Assembly: GCA_022497145.1 (NCBI GenBank)
Contig: MU386053.1
Coordinates: 1 to 31,824 of the forward strand
Source of the DNA: Rostrohypoxylon terebratum
Lineage: Eukaryota; Ascomycota; Sordariomycetes; Xylariales; Hypoxylaceae
DNA length: 31,824 bases
Direction: 5' to 3'
Each line of letters starts with the position of its first letter. Positions within the stretch are counted from its first letter, which is position 1. The position numbers were made by a program, and so were the translations under genes. The notes beneath the pieces are model-generated. The model was not told the origin of the DNA. It saw only the letters and a list, made by a program, of their open reading frames with translations, and did not search any database. This document shows, piece after piece, positions 9,662 to 20,531 of the stretch.

Positions 9662-11524
9662 ATGGCCAACATAGATGACCTCTTCAAGGTCCGTCAGACC
9701 TTACACCTCGATTACTATTCCCCGCTAACTATGTTGTAGGCATCGAGCGCCGGTAGCAAACGCAAGCTAGAACCTCTTCGCGATCCTAGTATATCTAACC
9801 TCGTCTCCTAGCTCCGTCGGCCAACTAACGTCCGCCGTGCTCCAGATGAGATATACAAGTCCGCTCGCCTAGCGTCGAAAGGGACTAGCAGCCGTCACGC
9901 AAGCGTCGAAGAAACCGTGGAATCGGACGACGATAACGACGACGCCGAAGCAGGGCCCGCGCTCCCTCCAGACGAGGAAGATGATTTTGGGGGGAGCGGG
10001 CTGACAGCGCAAGAGGAAGACGCGCTCGACTACATCGACGCCCTCGATCCCGCCAGCGACCAGCAGCCTATCAGATTCGACGGCGCGTGGCTTCGGAAGA
10101 CGGCGATCAACTTCGAGAAGTGCATCAACAAGAACGCGGAGCTGCGTGCCAAATACGAAAACGACCCTGCCAAGTTTGCCGAGAGCGAGAACAACCTCGA
10201 CCAAGAGATCAGGAGCTTGTCCATATTGTCGGAACATCCAGAACTGTACACCTTGTTCGTAGACTTGGGCAGCGCCTCCAGCTTGGTCAGCCTGCTGGCG
10301 CACGAGAACACCGATATCGCGATCGACGCCGTCGAGGTGATCAACGAGCTTACGGACGAGGAAGTCGCAGCCGACGAGGGGGAGTGGGATGCCCTCGTCG
10401 ACGCTCTTCTGCGAGACGACCTGCTGGGGTTGCTGGTCTCCAACTTCGAGAGGTTCGACGAGAGGGAAGAAGCCGACCAGAAGGGCGCCTATTACGCCCT
10501 GGGGATAATAGAGAATCTGTGCGGTGGCATAGCGGCCAAGAAAGACGGCCGAGTAACGGAGAACGACAAGCTGCTCAAGTGGCTCCTGCGACGGATACAG
10601 GCTAAGGAGCCCAAGGTCAGCCAAAATAAGCAGTACGCGGCAGAGATCTTGGCAATCCTGATGCAGGACTCTCCGCCGGCCCGGAGGAAGCTCGCCAGCT
10701 TGGACGCCACGGAGATCCTGCTCCAGCTGTCGTCGACCTACCGGAGACGCGATCCCGAAAAGGGTGGGTACGAAGAAGAGTACATGGAGAATCTGTTCGA
10801 GGCCCTGACGTCTCTCGCGGACGAACCCGAAGGCAAGGCCAAGTTCGCGGAGGCCGACGGCCCCGAGCTATGCTTGCTGATGATGAAGGACGGGAACAAG
10901 AGCAAGGCATCCGCGCTGCGGCTCCTCACCCACGCCGTAGGAGGTTCCGGCGCGGCAGGGGCCGAGGTATGCCAAAAGGTCGTGAAGGACGGAGGGCTGA
11001 AGATTCTTTTTACCACGTTCATGAAGAAGAAGAACGACAGAGTCACCACGGAGCTTCTGATTAGCATCTTCGGGTCTATGCTACGTCTGCTACCCGCCGA
11101 CTCGGACGAGAGGATACGAGCGCTGGCGAAGTTCGTCGAGAAGGATTACGAGAAGACGACTAAGCTGGTTAGGATACGCAGGGACTACGCGGCACGCATG
11201 AACGAGGTGGAGCGGGAAATCGAGGAAGAGAAGAAAACGCTGGACGGCGACTGGTTCAAGGAGGACGAGTGGTTCCTACGGCGGCTCGACGCCGGTCTGT
11301 TCTGCCTGCAGACGATAGATGTCATACTGGCTTGGCTCATCGCAGAGGACGACGGCGCGAGGGGGATCATCCGCAAACTTCTAGCAGACCAAGACGAGAC
11401 GTTCGACGTCATCAGACGTACCTTGGAAGCGCAGATCAAGGGGATCGAGGCTGGCGCCGCGGAGAATAAGGACCCGTGGGATCTGAAGGAGATGCTTTCG
11501 ACGCTGGTAGAATTCCTGCGGTGA
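9662..11524 (+). CDS. CTNNBL1: CTNNBL1 homologue, armadillo-like spliceosome-associated protein
   Basis: Three exons: 9662-9688, 9740-9788 and 9846-11524, giving 584 residues. Introns are 51 and 57 nt, both with CTAAC just before the acceptor. Splicing gives an N-terminus of MANIDDLFK, then GSKRKLEPLRDP-N-EIYKSARLA, the conserved basic start of this family. An acidic linker (D/E-rich) follows, then EEDALDYIDALD and an all-helical armadillo-like body. The segments HPELYTLFVDLGSASSLVSL, NTDIAIDAVEVINELTDEE and YYALGIIENL are typical. In animals the protein binds CDC5L within the PRP19 complex in the nucleus. The second exon is only 49 nt and would otherwise appear to run into a stop, which confirms the splice choice. 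Confidence 0.93.
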
Positions 11525-11810
11525 CCTAAGACAAGCGGGCGGCGACTTAGATAGCTTCGAGGTGAATCAATTGATAATTAATGCGCGTCGTGCCGGCTTC
11601 TCAGCGCGGCATACTTGGAAGTAGTTCGGGTTTCTTCTATGAACAAAGCTAGCGTAGCACACCAACTCTCCACGACTCAAGGCACCCTCCAAAACATATA
11701 CATCTGTAGTACTTGAGGCATTGCCGAATAATACGTGCCGCGCGTAACATATCAACCCCTTGCCTAGACTATCCTCCCAGACGTGACCTTTCTCTCGAGG
11801 TAGGGAGCAC

Positions 11811-12449
11811 CTACGCCTTCTCGGGCGGGACGGGCTTCACTTCGAACACGGCGTTGATTAGGTCCTCGACGACCTTGGACTGGCTCTTCTTGCCGGCGGC
11901 GTGAATCTCTTGGATCTTAGCGTCGGCCTCCTTGTTAGCCTCGTCTTCGGCCTCCTTGTTGCCCTGGGTGTGCTGCAGTAAAAGTCGTACTGGTTAGCGT
12001 ACGTGTCGAGAAGCAGATCGGGGATCGGGTGACGGATTCGTACCTCGGCCTCGAACTTCTTGAACTCCTCGTCTTTCGACTTGCGATAGGCTTCTATCTC
12101 TTTCTTGGCCTCATCTCGCGCCTCTCGTACTCTCTTGGTCCGGACTACACGATGATAGGTGAGCTAGGGGATCGACAAGCTATCGTTGCGGTTCGGCGTG
12201 AGACTGACATTCCCGGGCTTTCTGGACTATCTTGGAAGCTTCCCTCTCGGCCTATAGCTTCACGTTAGCTAAGTTCTACGTCGATCCCGCCGTGCTGATC
12301 CGAAGCTGTCGTGAACCGTCGTAAGCTGGGCGATTGCGTACATCGAGTAGGGTCTGGATGCCTGCCGAGTTTTGGGCGGACTGCATTCGACGGTAGGGTT
12401 AGCTCAGTGCATCGACTTGCAACGACAGATTGTCGACTATCCATACCAT
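11811..12449 (-). CDS. VMA10: V-type ATPase subunit G (VMA10)
   Basis: Five exons: 12449-12447, 12380-12342, 12251-12209, 12144-12044 and 11972-11811, giving 115 residues, the usual length. Subunit G forms the peripheral stalk of the V1 sector with subunit E and couples ATP hydrolysis to proton pumping at the vacuole. The assembled protein starts MSAQNSAGIQTLLDAERE, has the basic coiled-coil middle (KAREFRTKRVREARDEAKKE) and ends DLINAVFEVKPVPPEKA, all family signatures. The first exon is only the ATG, followed by a GTATGG donor, a CTAAC branch and a GCAG acceptor. An alternative in-frame ATG at 12386 would give MQSAQNS without that exon, but the microexon model restores the conserved N-terminus. 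It is divergent from PET117 and convergent with CTNNBL1. Confidence 0.92.
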
Positions 12450-13000
12450 CCTGCTATTCTACAAGGATCTGTCTTATGTATAGATGGATCGAGACAAAAG
12501 GGGGCGACGAGGTAGCTGTGAGGTTCAGGGCTGGCGTATGATATCGCAAACAAAGAATAACCGTGACAGGTTGAGACGTTCAGGACGTTGCAAGAGGTAG
12601 GGTGGACAATAGTAAGCTACGGGGAAGGTTACAGGTCTAAGCAGGGGTACTTTTGCCTAGCACTGTAGCACAAGCAACCTGAGGTCCTGAGCTCCACCTG
12701 CAGCTACAAGGTCCGTCGGATGAGGGAAAAACAGCAGCGCCGCTCGTACTATGTACCTATTTTCCACGCCCATGAGGTTATCTAAATTCAATGGAACTAA
12801 CGTCATTTGGAAATATCGTAGACAATTGATCAATTTTAATAATAGATCTCTTGATTGAACCCCGATAACCCGGATCCCGGAATTCATCAAAGTAATATTA
12901 ACCTAAAACCCATAGAAAGAGCAAGATATAGCAATGGTCTCATAGCGATCCTATAACGCACTTGATAATCATCTACGCGGTCCGGATAAAACATCTGAAT
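12450..13000. other. Divergent VMA10/PET117 promoter region
   Basis: A 551-bp stretch between the two divergent starts. It becomes AT-rich from about 12775 to 12960. No open frame with family features and no RNA gene are seen. Both neighbours are small energy-metabolism proteins, so shared regulation is possible but not shown. Confidence 0.55.
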
Positions 13001-13322
13001 ATGTCTCGTGCCTCAAAGCTCACTTTGGCGGGTACGTCTCTCTTCGCCGTGGGCACGGTCATCATGGTACACTTCCAGCAGAAGATGGAAAAGGAGGTAT
13101 GACAATTTTTCGTAAACCATTCGTCTCGCATCGCATATTCTTATCAATCTTTTATAGGCTATGCATCAAGGCGTCGTACGCGACATGGAGCAGCAGCGCA
13201 TAAAGAAGGAGCGCCAGCTCGATTTCGAGATGCAGAAATTGCTGGAAGAAGAATACAAGAAGGGTCAGACTGTCCAAGACACCACGGCAGAACTCGAAGC
13301 CAAGCAATTGCCAGATCGGTAA
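13001..13322 (+). CDS. PET117: PET117, cytochrome c oxidase assembly factor
   Basis: Two exons: 13001-13096 and 13158-13322, giving 86 residues. The 61-nt intron starts GTATGA and ends ATAG, in phase 0. The protein has one N-terminal hydrophobic segment (about residues 7-24, LTLAGTSLFAVGTVIMVHF), then a charged helix (MEQQRIKKERQLDFEMQKLLEEEY). This is the layout of PET117, a small mitochondrial protein needed for haem a synthesis (it acts with COX15) and complex IV assembly. The Gln-rich VHFQQKMEKE after the membrane segment and the MHQGVVRD stretch are family features. It is too small and too split to be seen as a whole in an unspliced reading. Confidence 0.9.
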
Positions 13323-13761
13323 CGCTTCCGGTGGCGTCCACCTCATTTCGTTCTCCGGAACTCACTGCGGCCACAGTCGGAACTCCGTAGATCGTCGAGG
13401 GGTGGTGGCCAAGATGAGACCGGGCGTGAAACTAAGAGGGCCTTAGACATTTGGCTTGCAGATGTTCACGGATCATCATAAAATCCCATCAATGAATACG
13501 TTGGAGAATAATATACCTAGGTACCTATATAGGTACCAAGCATCTCAGCAGAGAAGAGTGAAGCTCACCACTTATCACGACGGGCGTTCGATTAACAATA
13601 TTCATTTTATACATTGGATGGTTCGTCACAGATAAATACAACTACGCTCTGACATCACCAGACTAGTTGGCAATGCTAGTACTATGTTCGGAAACTTTGA
13701 AACTTCATCTTCCTCCTCTAGCTCCACCGATACATTCGTTGATCATAAGTCGTTCATCACG
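13323..13761. other. Convergent intergenic (PET117 / MFS 3' flanks)
   Basis: About 440 bases holding the 3' flanks of PET117 and the transporter. A CCTAGGTACC palindromic tract lies at 13513-13538. A further small 3' exon of the transporter cannot be excluded, because its last codons contain a GTATGA donor-like site, but no clear continuation is seen. Confidence 0.5.
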
Positions 13762-15876
13762 TCATACCTTGATATCTATGTTTTTCATGTCAATCTGGTC
13801 CTTGTACTTGTTCATCACGTCGCCTCCGATGTGCTCAGCGAACACGTCCACGTTGGTCGACGCGAACTTCCTCGCGCTTATCTTCTTCTCGAACAGGAGA
13901 TCCAACTCTGCGAACGTGCGTCCGGCCGGCTCCGGCACCCGGAAGAAGGTGTAGATGAAGCAGAGGAAACAAGATCCGGCCTACGACGAAGTACCTATAA
14001 TTAGCACGCGAGAACTTGACAAGCTCGGAGACGCGCTTACCCAGAAGAATCCGGCGTAGTTACCCCAATCCCAAGCCGAAGGATTTAGCATGTACGGTGT
14101 CAAGACACCGCAGATGATGCCGACGATATTGCTACGTTCCGTAAGCCAAGCTTGCCAGACACTCACAAGAAGAAGGAGAATCTTACTAGAGGATGCGACC
14201 GAGCACGACGGTCTTTATCTGGAGACGCCTCGTCGATATCTCCGCGACGAGAGAGTAGCATACGGTGCCGACGGTCAGCTGATAGCACAGCGCCCACACC
14301 AGCATGATACTACCGGTCGCGAGCGACGCGGCGTCCCTGTCAGGGGCTAGCCCGAGGAAGCCGAGGATCAGAAGCATGACGAAGAGGGAAGCGAGGCCGC
14401 ACAGATACAGCGTCCTCCGTCCGATCCCGAGCGTGATGAGCGTCCAAGCCCCGAACACGCCCGCGCAGTTGATAGCGTACTGGCCCATGGCAAACGCGTA
14501 CGCCTTGTCGCTGGATAAGCCGGCCTGCTCTAGGAAGTAGGTCGAATAGTTGGAGAATATGTTGCCGCTCAGGTTCTGGATCGCCCAGCACATGCACACG
14601 ATCTATCTCGGTTAGCGTCACGGGACCAGGTACGGACGAGCCGCGGACGTACCTCTGTGCGGCGTCTATCGACCCCCTTGAAGCAGTCGAGGTAGCTGGC
14701 TCCTCTGGTAATCTGGGATCTACGGTCAGCGAACGCGCGGAAGTCTAAGAACGTCGTCGGGAGGCGTAACCTTCTGTTCTAGCGCCGTGGTATGCACCAT
14801 CATCGCGATCGTCTCGTCCGCGTCGAAGTCGGTCTCTCTGTCTAGGCTGGTCAAGCGGAGGAGCGCGCGCTTAGCGTCGTCGAGCTGCCCTCTCCTCACG
14901 AGCCACCACGGGGACTCGGGGGCGAAGAAGATTCCGACGATGAGAGGGAGCGGCCACATCCACTGGAGCGCGTAGGGCTTTCGAAATCTGTCAGCAGCTG
15001 TCCACGAGCGAGAGAAGCCCACGGGAAGGTCTTACGATACGATACGCCCATTCGTCCGTGCGCCAGAGATTGCCCATAATGACGCCGATACCGATCATCT
15101 GACCAACGCCCCAGCAGAAGTTGATGTAGGTGGTCAGGTAGCCGCGCAGCGCCACGGGGCAGACCTCGGAAGCGTACGTGATGGTCAGGGTCTGGAAGAC
15201 GCCCCACGGGATACCGCACAAGACTTCGGCGACCTGCAGGTGCACGACGGTCTGGGCCGTGAAGAAGATGGCGGTGAAGCCGGCGATGAGGAAGAGACAG
15301 CCGATGACCGTGTATCGGTACCCGAATCGCTCGGAGACCCAGCCGTTGATCAACAGACCGATGATCTCTCCCTGCAAGACTTTGTGTTAGAGCGGAATAG
15401 CTGGTTAGAACCGCGAGAAACGGGTAGAGGCTCTACGTAAGCGCCGACCGAGGGTAGCTCGGATGATAGGTTTCCCGAGCATAGAATTTGGGACACGCGA
15501 ATCAACTTACCGCTACCGCACCGTTGCTCAACCCTGCCTGCCACGCCGCGGTGACCTGGTAAGAGACAGTGCCGTCGGCGTTCGTCGTCGCGACGCCGTA
15601 CTTCTGGTTGAACTGAGGGAAAGCGTAAAAGTTGTTGACCAAGGAGATGTCGTAGCCTTCCATGACGATGCAGGTCGAGATGAGGATGCTCCAAGCGATA
15701 GCCTTAGGATATAGCCTGAGACCTTGCATCAAGGTCATCTTGTGCTCCTTCTCGGTCGCGAGCCTGGCGTTCCGGATCACGTCGGCCATAGTCTGAGCCT
15801 CTCTCATGGACACAGCCGGGGCAGAGCCAGTCGAGATGGCATCGTCGTTGATATTTTTCTCCATTTCCGAAGCCAT
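13762..15876 (-). CDS. MFS sugar transporter, alpha-glucoside/maltose permease-like
   Basis: Seven exons: 15876-15511, 15371-15036, 14977-14771, 14712-14653, 14602-14187, 14131-14041 and 13980-13762, giving 564 residues. Introns are 139, 58, 58, 50, 55 and 60 nt, nearly all with CTAAC/CTGAC branch sites. Sugar-porter features appear in order: EGYDISLVNNFYAFPQF in the first membrane segment, NGWVSERFGYRY (loop 2-3 signature), PESPWWLVRRGQ in the central loop, YNIVGIICGVLTPYMLNP, and PEPAGRTFAELD (the PESKGRT-type signature). Twelve membrane segments are expected. Closest in feel to fungal alpha-glucoside:proton symporters (MAL31/MTT1 group), but the substrate cannot be fixed by reading. It is divergent from the Zn2Cys6 regulator, with myo-inositol oxygenase beyond, so an inositol or other polyol substrate is worth considering. 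Confidence 0.92.
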
Positions 15877-16658
15877 GGTCGCGGCTTTTCTCTGTGAAGA
15901 AATTGAAGATTAAGCCAACTTAATTATTCCCTAGCTGACGAGGACGACATGGAGCGAGAGAGATTGCGTGCGTATGCAAATCGCGCTAGACCTGTCAGGT
16001 CTTTTATCTTCGAGTTCGACGACGAGGAATATTCTAGTATTCCGGTCTAACTATTGGTCTAGCTATTCGGAGAACTAGGGCCGCTAGTTAGACCGAGGCA
16101 GGTTACATAGGTATCTAGGATTCTAGGTACTTAGGACCTAAGTATCCTCCGTAAGGGGCTTAGCCTCGCTGGATCTGTCATAGCGTCTCCAATTATCACC
16201 ACCCGTCTCCAGGATCTGAGACTTCTGAGTGGCTCTTTCCCTTCCCTTCCCCGCAACCTTCTTCTCCAAAGAGGGGAACACAAACGGGGGACCCAGGTCC
16301 CAGGTATCTTCCTTGGATTCGGTTCCCTAAACAGCTAAAGCCGGCAGCGAGCTGGCAGGCTGGCCACACTGCTTTGGCGTAATGGTCAGCTCTCTCCTTC
16401 TTCAACCCCTACAAGTGCGGAGAGACCAAGCCGACCCCATGGGGCAAGTCCAAGCTCTCTGTCAGGAAGTCGTCCAATGACGACGCGTCCAAATGCTGTC
16501 CCGTGAACCTACCCCCCATTTTTTTCTGTCTACCTCGTTTCTCCAAGTCGGCGGTTTTGACCTTATTTATTACAAGACAATCTCAACAACCGGCTTTTCT
16601 TGTTCTAAAAGGTTATATCGAGCGAACCCTTGAGAATTTCGTTGTCTGTGAGAGCCGA
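15877..16658. other. Shared divergent promoter of transporter and regulator
   Basis: A 782-bp region between divergent starts. It contains a CTAGG-rich tract (16107-16147) and a pyrimidine-rich stretch near 16230-16275. A shared promoter for a transporter and a regulator often carries the regulator's own sites. CGG triplets are present but I could not single out a convincing paired element. Confidence 0.55.
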
Positions 16659-18902
16659 ATGCCCTCACCCGAGCAGCCCGAGTTGCTTGCCACACCTTGG
16701 TACGTTTTTGGGGGGGGAAAGACAAGAAAAGAAGGAAAACAAAGTTGTTCACTTTATGAGTCGCTGACGTATCCGAAAATAGCGTCACGTGTCGCGAGCA
16801 TCATCTGAAATGTAAGTGCTCCGAACCCGTGCTGGAATAGGAAGCGGCTGACCTGAGCGGGTAGGCGACCGGGAGGTTCCCAGATGCGGCCGTTGCGTCC
16901 GCGCAGGGCGCGAATGCAGATTGGGCTTTAAATTTAAACCTAGCAAAGGTACGTGAGGTCATCGACGTACACGATTCCGAGCCGGGTCTAACATCACCTC
17001 GAAGATACCTTTAGCAGAGACCAAAAGTGGCCTAGACCACCAAGACAACGTGGGTTAAATCACATTTACGGAAGTCGACAACGACAACGACAACGACGAC
17101 TGATTGCATTAGTGATATACGTCGACGAGACGCAAAGTCTGACGACGGGAAGTCTCATAGAGGACAATACGTCTCAATATGAGTTTCGCGTAGATAACAC
17201 TGACACGACGAGTCCCGACTTAGCCTCGACGACAACTCCGACGACTCTACCGGCGATAACTAGCCTGAGAGAGTATGCGGAGACGGGAAAGCAAACAAGA
17301 ACTGACGCCTCGTTCTTTAGCGAGAACACTTCTCCGAGGGCGTTCCACCCGTACAGAGAGAGCCCGGGAGCAAGTTTTAGGGTTGTCGAGCCTTACAACG
17401 CGCAATCGTTTTCGGCGGCGCACGACGTCCGGATACCTCCTCTCAAGAACGTCATAACGTCGGCCCTGCAGACGACGTCCACATTACCGCTCAAGAACCG
17501 GACCGAGGCGCTGCTGTTTCGACACTACATCCAGAAACTAGCGATCTGCGTAAGTAAAAATAAGAAAGAAAGAAAGAAAGAAAGAAAACACAAGAACCTC
17601 GAAGAACTTATCTAACCTGACTAGCTGGATCTGTGCGATCCGCATCGGCATTTCGAACTCGTCGTGCCGGAGCGCGCCGCCGAGTCTCACACGCTCCTGA
17701 ACGCGATATTCGCCATAGCTGCGAGACACCTAAGTCACACTACGGACTTCGATCCTCTCGCCTCGAACAGGTATCACGACGAGTGCTTGAGATATCTCAT
17801 TCCCATGCTGAACCACGCCTCGACGGTGTCGGACGAGAACCTGTTCGCGGCGACGATCATCCTACGCATGCTGGAGGAGATGGACGGTGAGAAGAGCTTT
17901 TCAGGGGAGATACGGGGGCGTCTCGCTAACTCTCGTCGCAGTTCCGACGACGGGCCAAGACACCTACAGCCACCTGCTGGGCATCCACGCCTTCGTCAAC
18001 GTAGGAGATCACTACATGGTGCCCGGCAGCTTGAGCGCGGCCTCGTTCTGGGTAGGGCTGCGGCAGGAGATATATATCGCGGTGATAACGCAGCAGCCCG
18101 TCAAGCTTTCCCTGAACCACTTCGTGGTGGACCGATCGTTCGAGCCGGCCGACGATTACACGTGGTCGAATCGTGCGATCGTCCTCATCGCGGACGTGCT
18201 CAACTTCTGCTTCGGCGAAAATTCCTTCACGGTAGGCGAATGGAACGCGCTAGACGAGGCGTGCCAGAAGTGGTCCGCCACTCGACCCCCTTCCTTCAAC
18301 CCGTTCTTCTATAGGGAGCGCGCGGCCCCCATGGCCTTTCCCGAAGTGTGGCACGGGTCGAGCTGCCACGGTAAGAACGCTCGCTAACGAGGGACAACTC
18401 AACTTCAAAGATCTGACCACTCTCAGTCATCGGAATTCAGCATCACATCCTCGCGCAACTATTCCTAACCCAATTCGACCCGTCCATACCTAAAGTGGGT
18501 ACGAATCGCAGGGCGGCGGTGAAAAAGATGACCGTGAGTCTACGTTAACCACTAGGAACCTCGGAATATCTAATCACTCACAAAACTACAGCACCGCATC
18601 GAGAACCTCGTGAGAGAGCTCTGCGGCATCGGCGTCTGCAATAAGTGGACGCCGCCAGGCATGTTCACGGCTTGCATGGGCATCGCTATGTGTGAGAAGC
18701 ATCCTAGCCCTTGGAGGCGAGTAAAATAGTGCGAGGAGCTAACCCGTATAACGTAGTTGGCGACCAGTTCGGCGAACGTTCCGACCAGGAGGCTCTGATC
18801 GACTTACTAAAAAGGACGGAAGGGGACCACGCCCGTCCGACGGCGGCCATACAGCAGCAGCTGATGAAAGCATGGGGTTGGATACCCGAGGGGGACGAAT
18901 AG
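16659..18902 (+). CDS. Zn2Cys6 fungal transcription factor (fungal_trans_2-like)
   Basis: Nine exons: 16659-16699, 16783-16811, 16865-16952, 17018-17549, 17625-17886, 17942-18370, 18427-18533, 18592-18691 and 18757-18902, giving 577 residues. The N-terminal zinc cluster is C14-x2-C17-x6-C24-x6-C31-x2-C34-x6-C41, a perfect Zn2Cys6 pattern, followed by a basic linker (DQKWPRPPRQRG, then an RQRQRQRR run). The rest is the helical regulatory domain: KNRTEALLFRHYIQKLA, ESHTLLNAIFAIAARHLS and YSHLLGIHAFVNV match the fungal-specific domain of ARCA-like regulators. The cluster is split by introns inside two cysteine codons (C14 and C24), so it is invisible without splicing. All joins keep phase, and most introns have CTAAC/CTGAC branch sites. 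It is divergent from the MFS transporter and upstream of inositol oxygenase; it may regulate one or both (inference). Confidence 0.88.
17563..17589 (+). repeat. AAAG microsatellite within an intron
   Basis: About six tandem AAAG units in the 75-nt fourth intron (17550-17624) of the Zn2Cys6 gene, between the GTAAGT donor and the CTAAC/CTGAC branch region. Its length is likely to vary between strains. Confidence 0.75.
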
Positions 18903-19610
18903 ATATACGCGAGATACGATTGGCGACCTGTCAGACCACGACGCGGGGTCAGGTCTCTCAGGTCTATTGGGTCCGTCTCTCTGGAGCGGGCCAAGATCCG
19001 CCACCAATATCGTTTTGGGTTGCCCAAATCGAAAGCGTCTGACCGGGTCTAGATGCCACATTTACTAGGTGTGTGGGGAATAACCTGGTGCATTTCAAAT
19101 TACGTTCGAGTGACGTTCTCGTGCCCAAAAATACATCGGGTGCGACCTGCGGAAGCGAGACGATAGTCCAATAAGACGAGATCCGTTTCGCATCCAGAAT
19201 CGGATGGCATCGCCTCCTTGTGATATTTGGCATTTATTTCCGCGGACTGTGCAAATTATACCCCATCACGCCCCGCACTCATGCAGGGACGGCGTGTACT
19301 ATGTATGGGACAAGTCTTTGCGGGGGGATCGGCGCATGCGCTAGCAGGCTAGTCGGCCAGACGCAGCTCGATTCGGCGATTTTCACCTAATACGACTGAG
19401 CCTTACCTCAATCCGCCGCGGGGACTCGAAGGTCTAGTACACGACTGACACGATGCCTCGAGTATATATCACCGCCGGGACGACGGCGTCTCGAGATTTT
19501 CGTCAACCAGACTCAACCATCAGACACTCTCGGTTCTCCTCTCAAGTATCACAACCACAAACACAAACAAAATCACAATCATAAACTTCACAGATATCTA
19601 AAGTATCACA
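18903..19610. other. Upstream region of inositol oxygenase
   Basis: 708 bp between the regulator stop and the inositol oxygenase ATG. It has a TATA element near the end and a CA/AAC-rich leader (about 19545-19590), as in strongly expressed fungal genes. No independent gene is seen. Confidence 0.6.
19463..19469 (+). promoter_or_regulatory. TATA box of the inositol oxygenase gene
   Basis: TATATAT about 142 bp before the ATG, followed by a CACAACCACAAACACAAAC-type unstructured leader. Spacing and leader composition fit a strong, inducible promoter. Confidence 0.5.
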
Positions 19611-20531
19611 ATGGCACCGGGAGCCCTCGTCGACGACACCAGGAGCCGAAACGGCCTCGAGCTCGAGGAGACGTCTGACCACATCGACACCGTCAACGTG
19701 CTGAAGGGGAAGGCCAAGTACGACGAGAAGTCCAAGTTCGACTCGGAGAAGGACAAGACCCAGTTCAGACAGTACGAAGAAGCGTGCGACCGGGTCAAGA
19801 ACTTCTACCGGGAGCAGCACGAGAAGCAGACGGTGGCGTACAACCTCAAGGCGCGCAACGACTTCAAGACCCGGAAGCGGGAGGAGATGACCGTCTGGGA
19901 GGCCATCGAGAAGCTGAACACGCTGATCGACGAGTCCGACCCCGACACCAGCCTCTCGCAGATCCAGCACCTGCTCCAGTCCGCCGAGGCCATCCGCCGC
20001 GACGGCAAGCCCCGCTGGATGCAGCTGACGGGCCTGATCCACGACCTCGGCAAGCTCCTCTACTTTTACGGTTCTCAGGGCCAGTGGGACGTCGTCGGCG
20101 ACACGTTCCCCGTCGGCTGCGCCTTCGACGAGCGCATCATCTACCCGGACACTTTCAAGAACAACCCCGACTCCCAGGACCCGATCTACAGCACCAAGTT
20201 CGGCATCTACTCCCCCGGATGCGGCCTGGACAACGTGATGCTGTCCTGGGGCCACGACGAATACCTGTACCACGTCGTCAAGGACCAGTCGACCCTACCC
20301 CCCGAGTCCCTCGCCATGATCCGCTACCACTCGTTCTACCCCTGGCACAAGGAGAACGCTTACCGCGAACTGATGGACGAGCACGACGAGGAGATGCTCA
20401 AGGCCGTGCGCGCTTTCAACCCGTACGACTTATACAGCAAGAGCGACGGCATTCCGGACGCCGAGACGCTGAAGCCCTACTACCTGGAGCTGATCGACGA
20501 GTTCTTCCCCCAGAAGGTCATCAAGTGGTAG
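19611..20531 (+). CDS. myo-Inositol oxygenase (EC 1.13.99.1)
   Basis: A single-exon gene of 306 residues, close to the usual length. It converts myo-inositol and O2 to D-glucuronate in the cytosol, the entry to inositol catabolism, using a mixed-valent di-iron centre in an HD-domain fold. All six expected ligands are visible: H120 (IQHLLQSAE), H144-D145 (GLIHDLGK), H215 (SWGHDEY), H240 (RYHSFYPWH) and D273 (NPYDLYSK). The substrate-contacting segments VGDTFPVGC and IYSPGCGLDNV are also present. The start at 19611 follows a clear leader and TATA box. The gene is very GC-rich at third positions and intronless, which suggests high expression. It lies downstream of the Zn2Cys6 regulator in the same direction and is convergent with IDO. 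The call is firm. Confidence 0.96.
   Translation: MAPGALVDDTRSRNGLELEETSDHIDTVNVLKGKAKYDEKSKFDSEKDKTQFRQYEEACDRVKNFYREQHEKQTVAYNLKARNDFKTRKREEMTVWEAIEKLNTLIDESDPDTSLSQIQHLLQSAEAIRRDGKPRWMQLTGLIHDLGKLLYFYGSQGQWDVVGDTFPVGCAFDERIIYPDTFKNNPDSQDPIYSTKFGIYSPGCGLDNVMLSWGHDEYLYHVVKDQSTLPPESLAMIRYHSFYPWHKENAYRELMDEHDEEMLKAVRAFNPYDLYSKSDGIPDAETLKPYYLELIDEFFPQKVIKW

Noticed and set aside
9869..10624. Long antisense frame (251 codons) opposite CTNNBL1
   Set aside because: A shadow of a GC-rich coding sequence; the sense strand has clear family identity and splicing.
13680..13764. Extra 3' exon for the MFS transporter via a GTATGA donor
   Set aside because: No clear branch site and acceptor with a plausible continuation. 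The in-frame TGA directly after the Lys-Val codons is a simpler end.
16196..16405. Minus-strand frame in the transporter/regulator promoter
   Set aside because: Short, no conserved features, lies wholly in the shared promoter.
19542..20273. Long antisense frame (243 codons) opposite inositol oxygenase
   Set aside because: Val/Leu/Asp-rich shadow caused by biased codon use on the sense strand.
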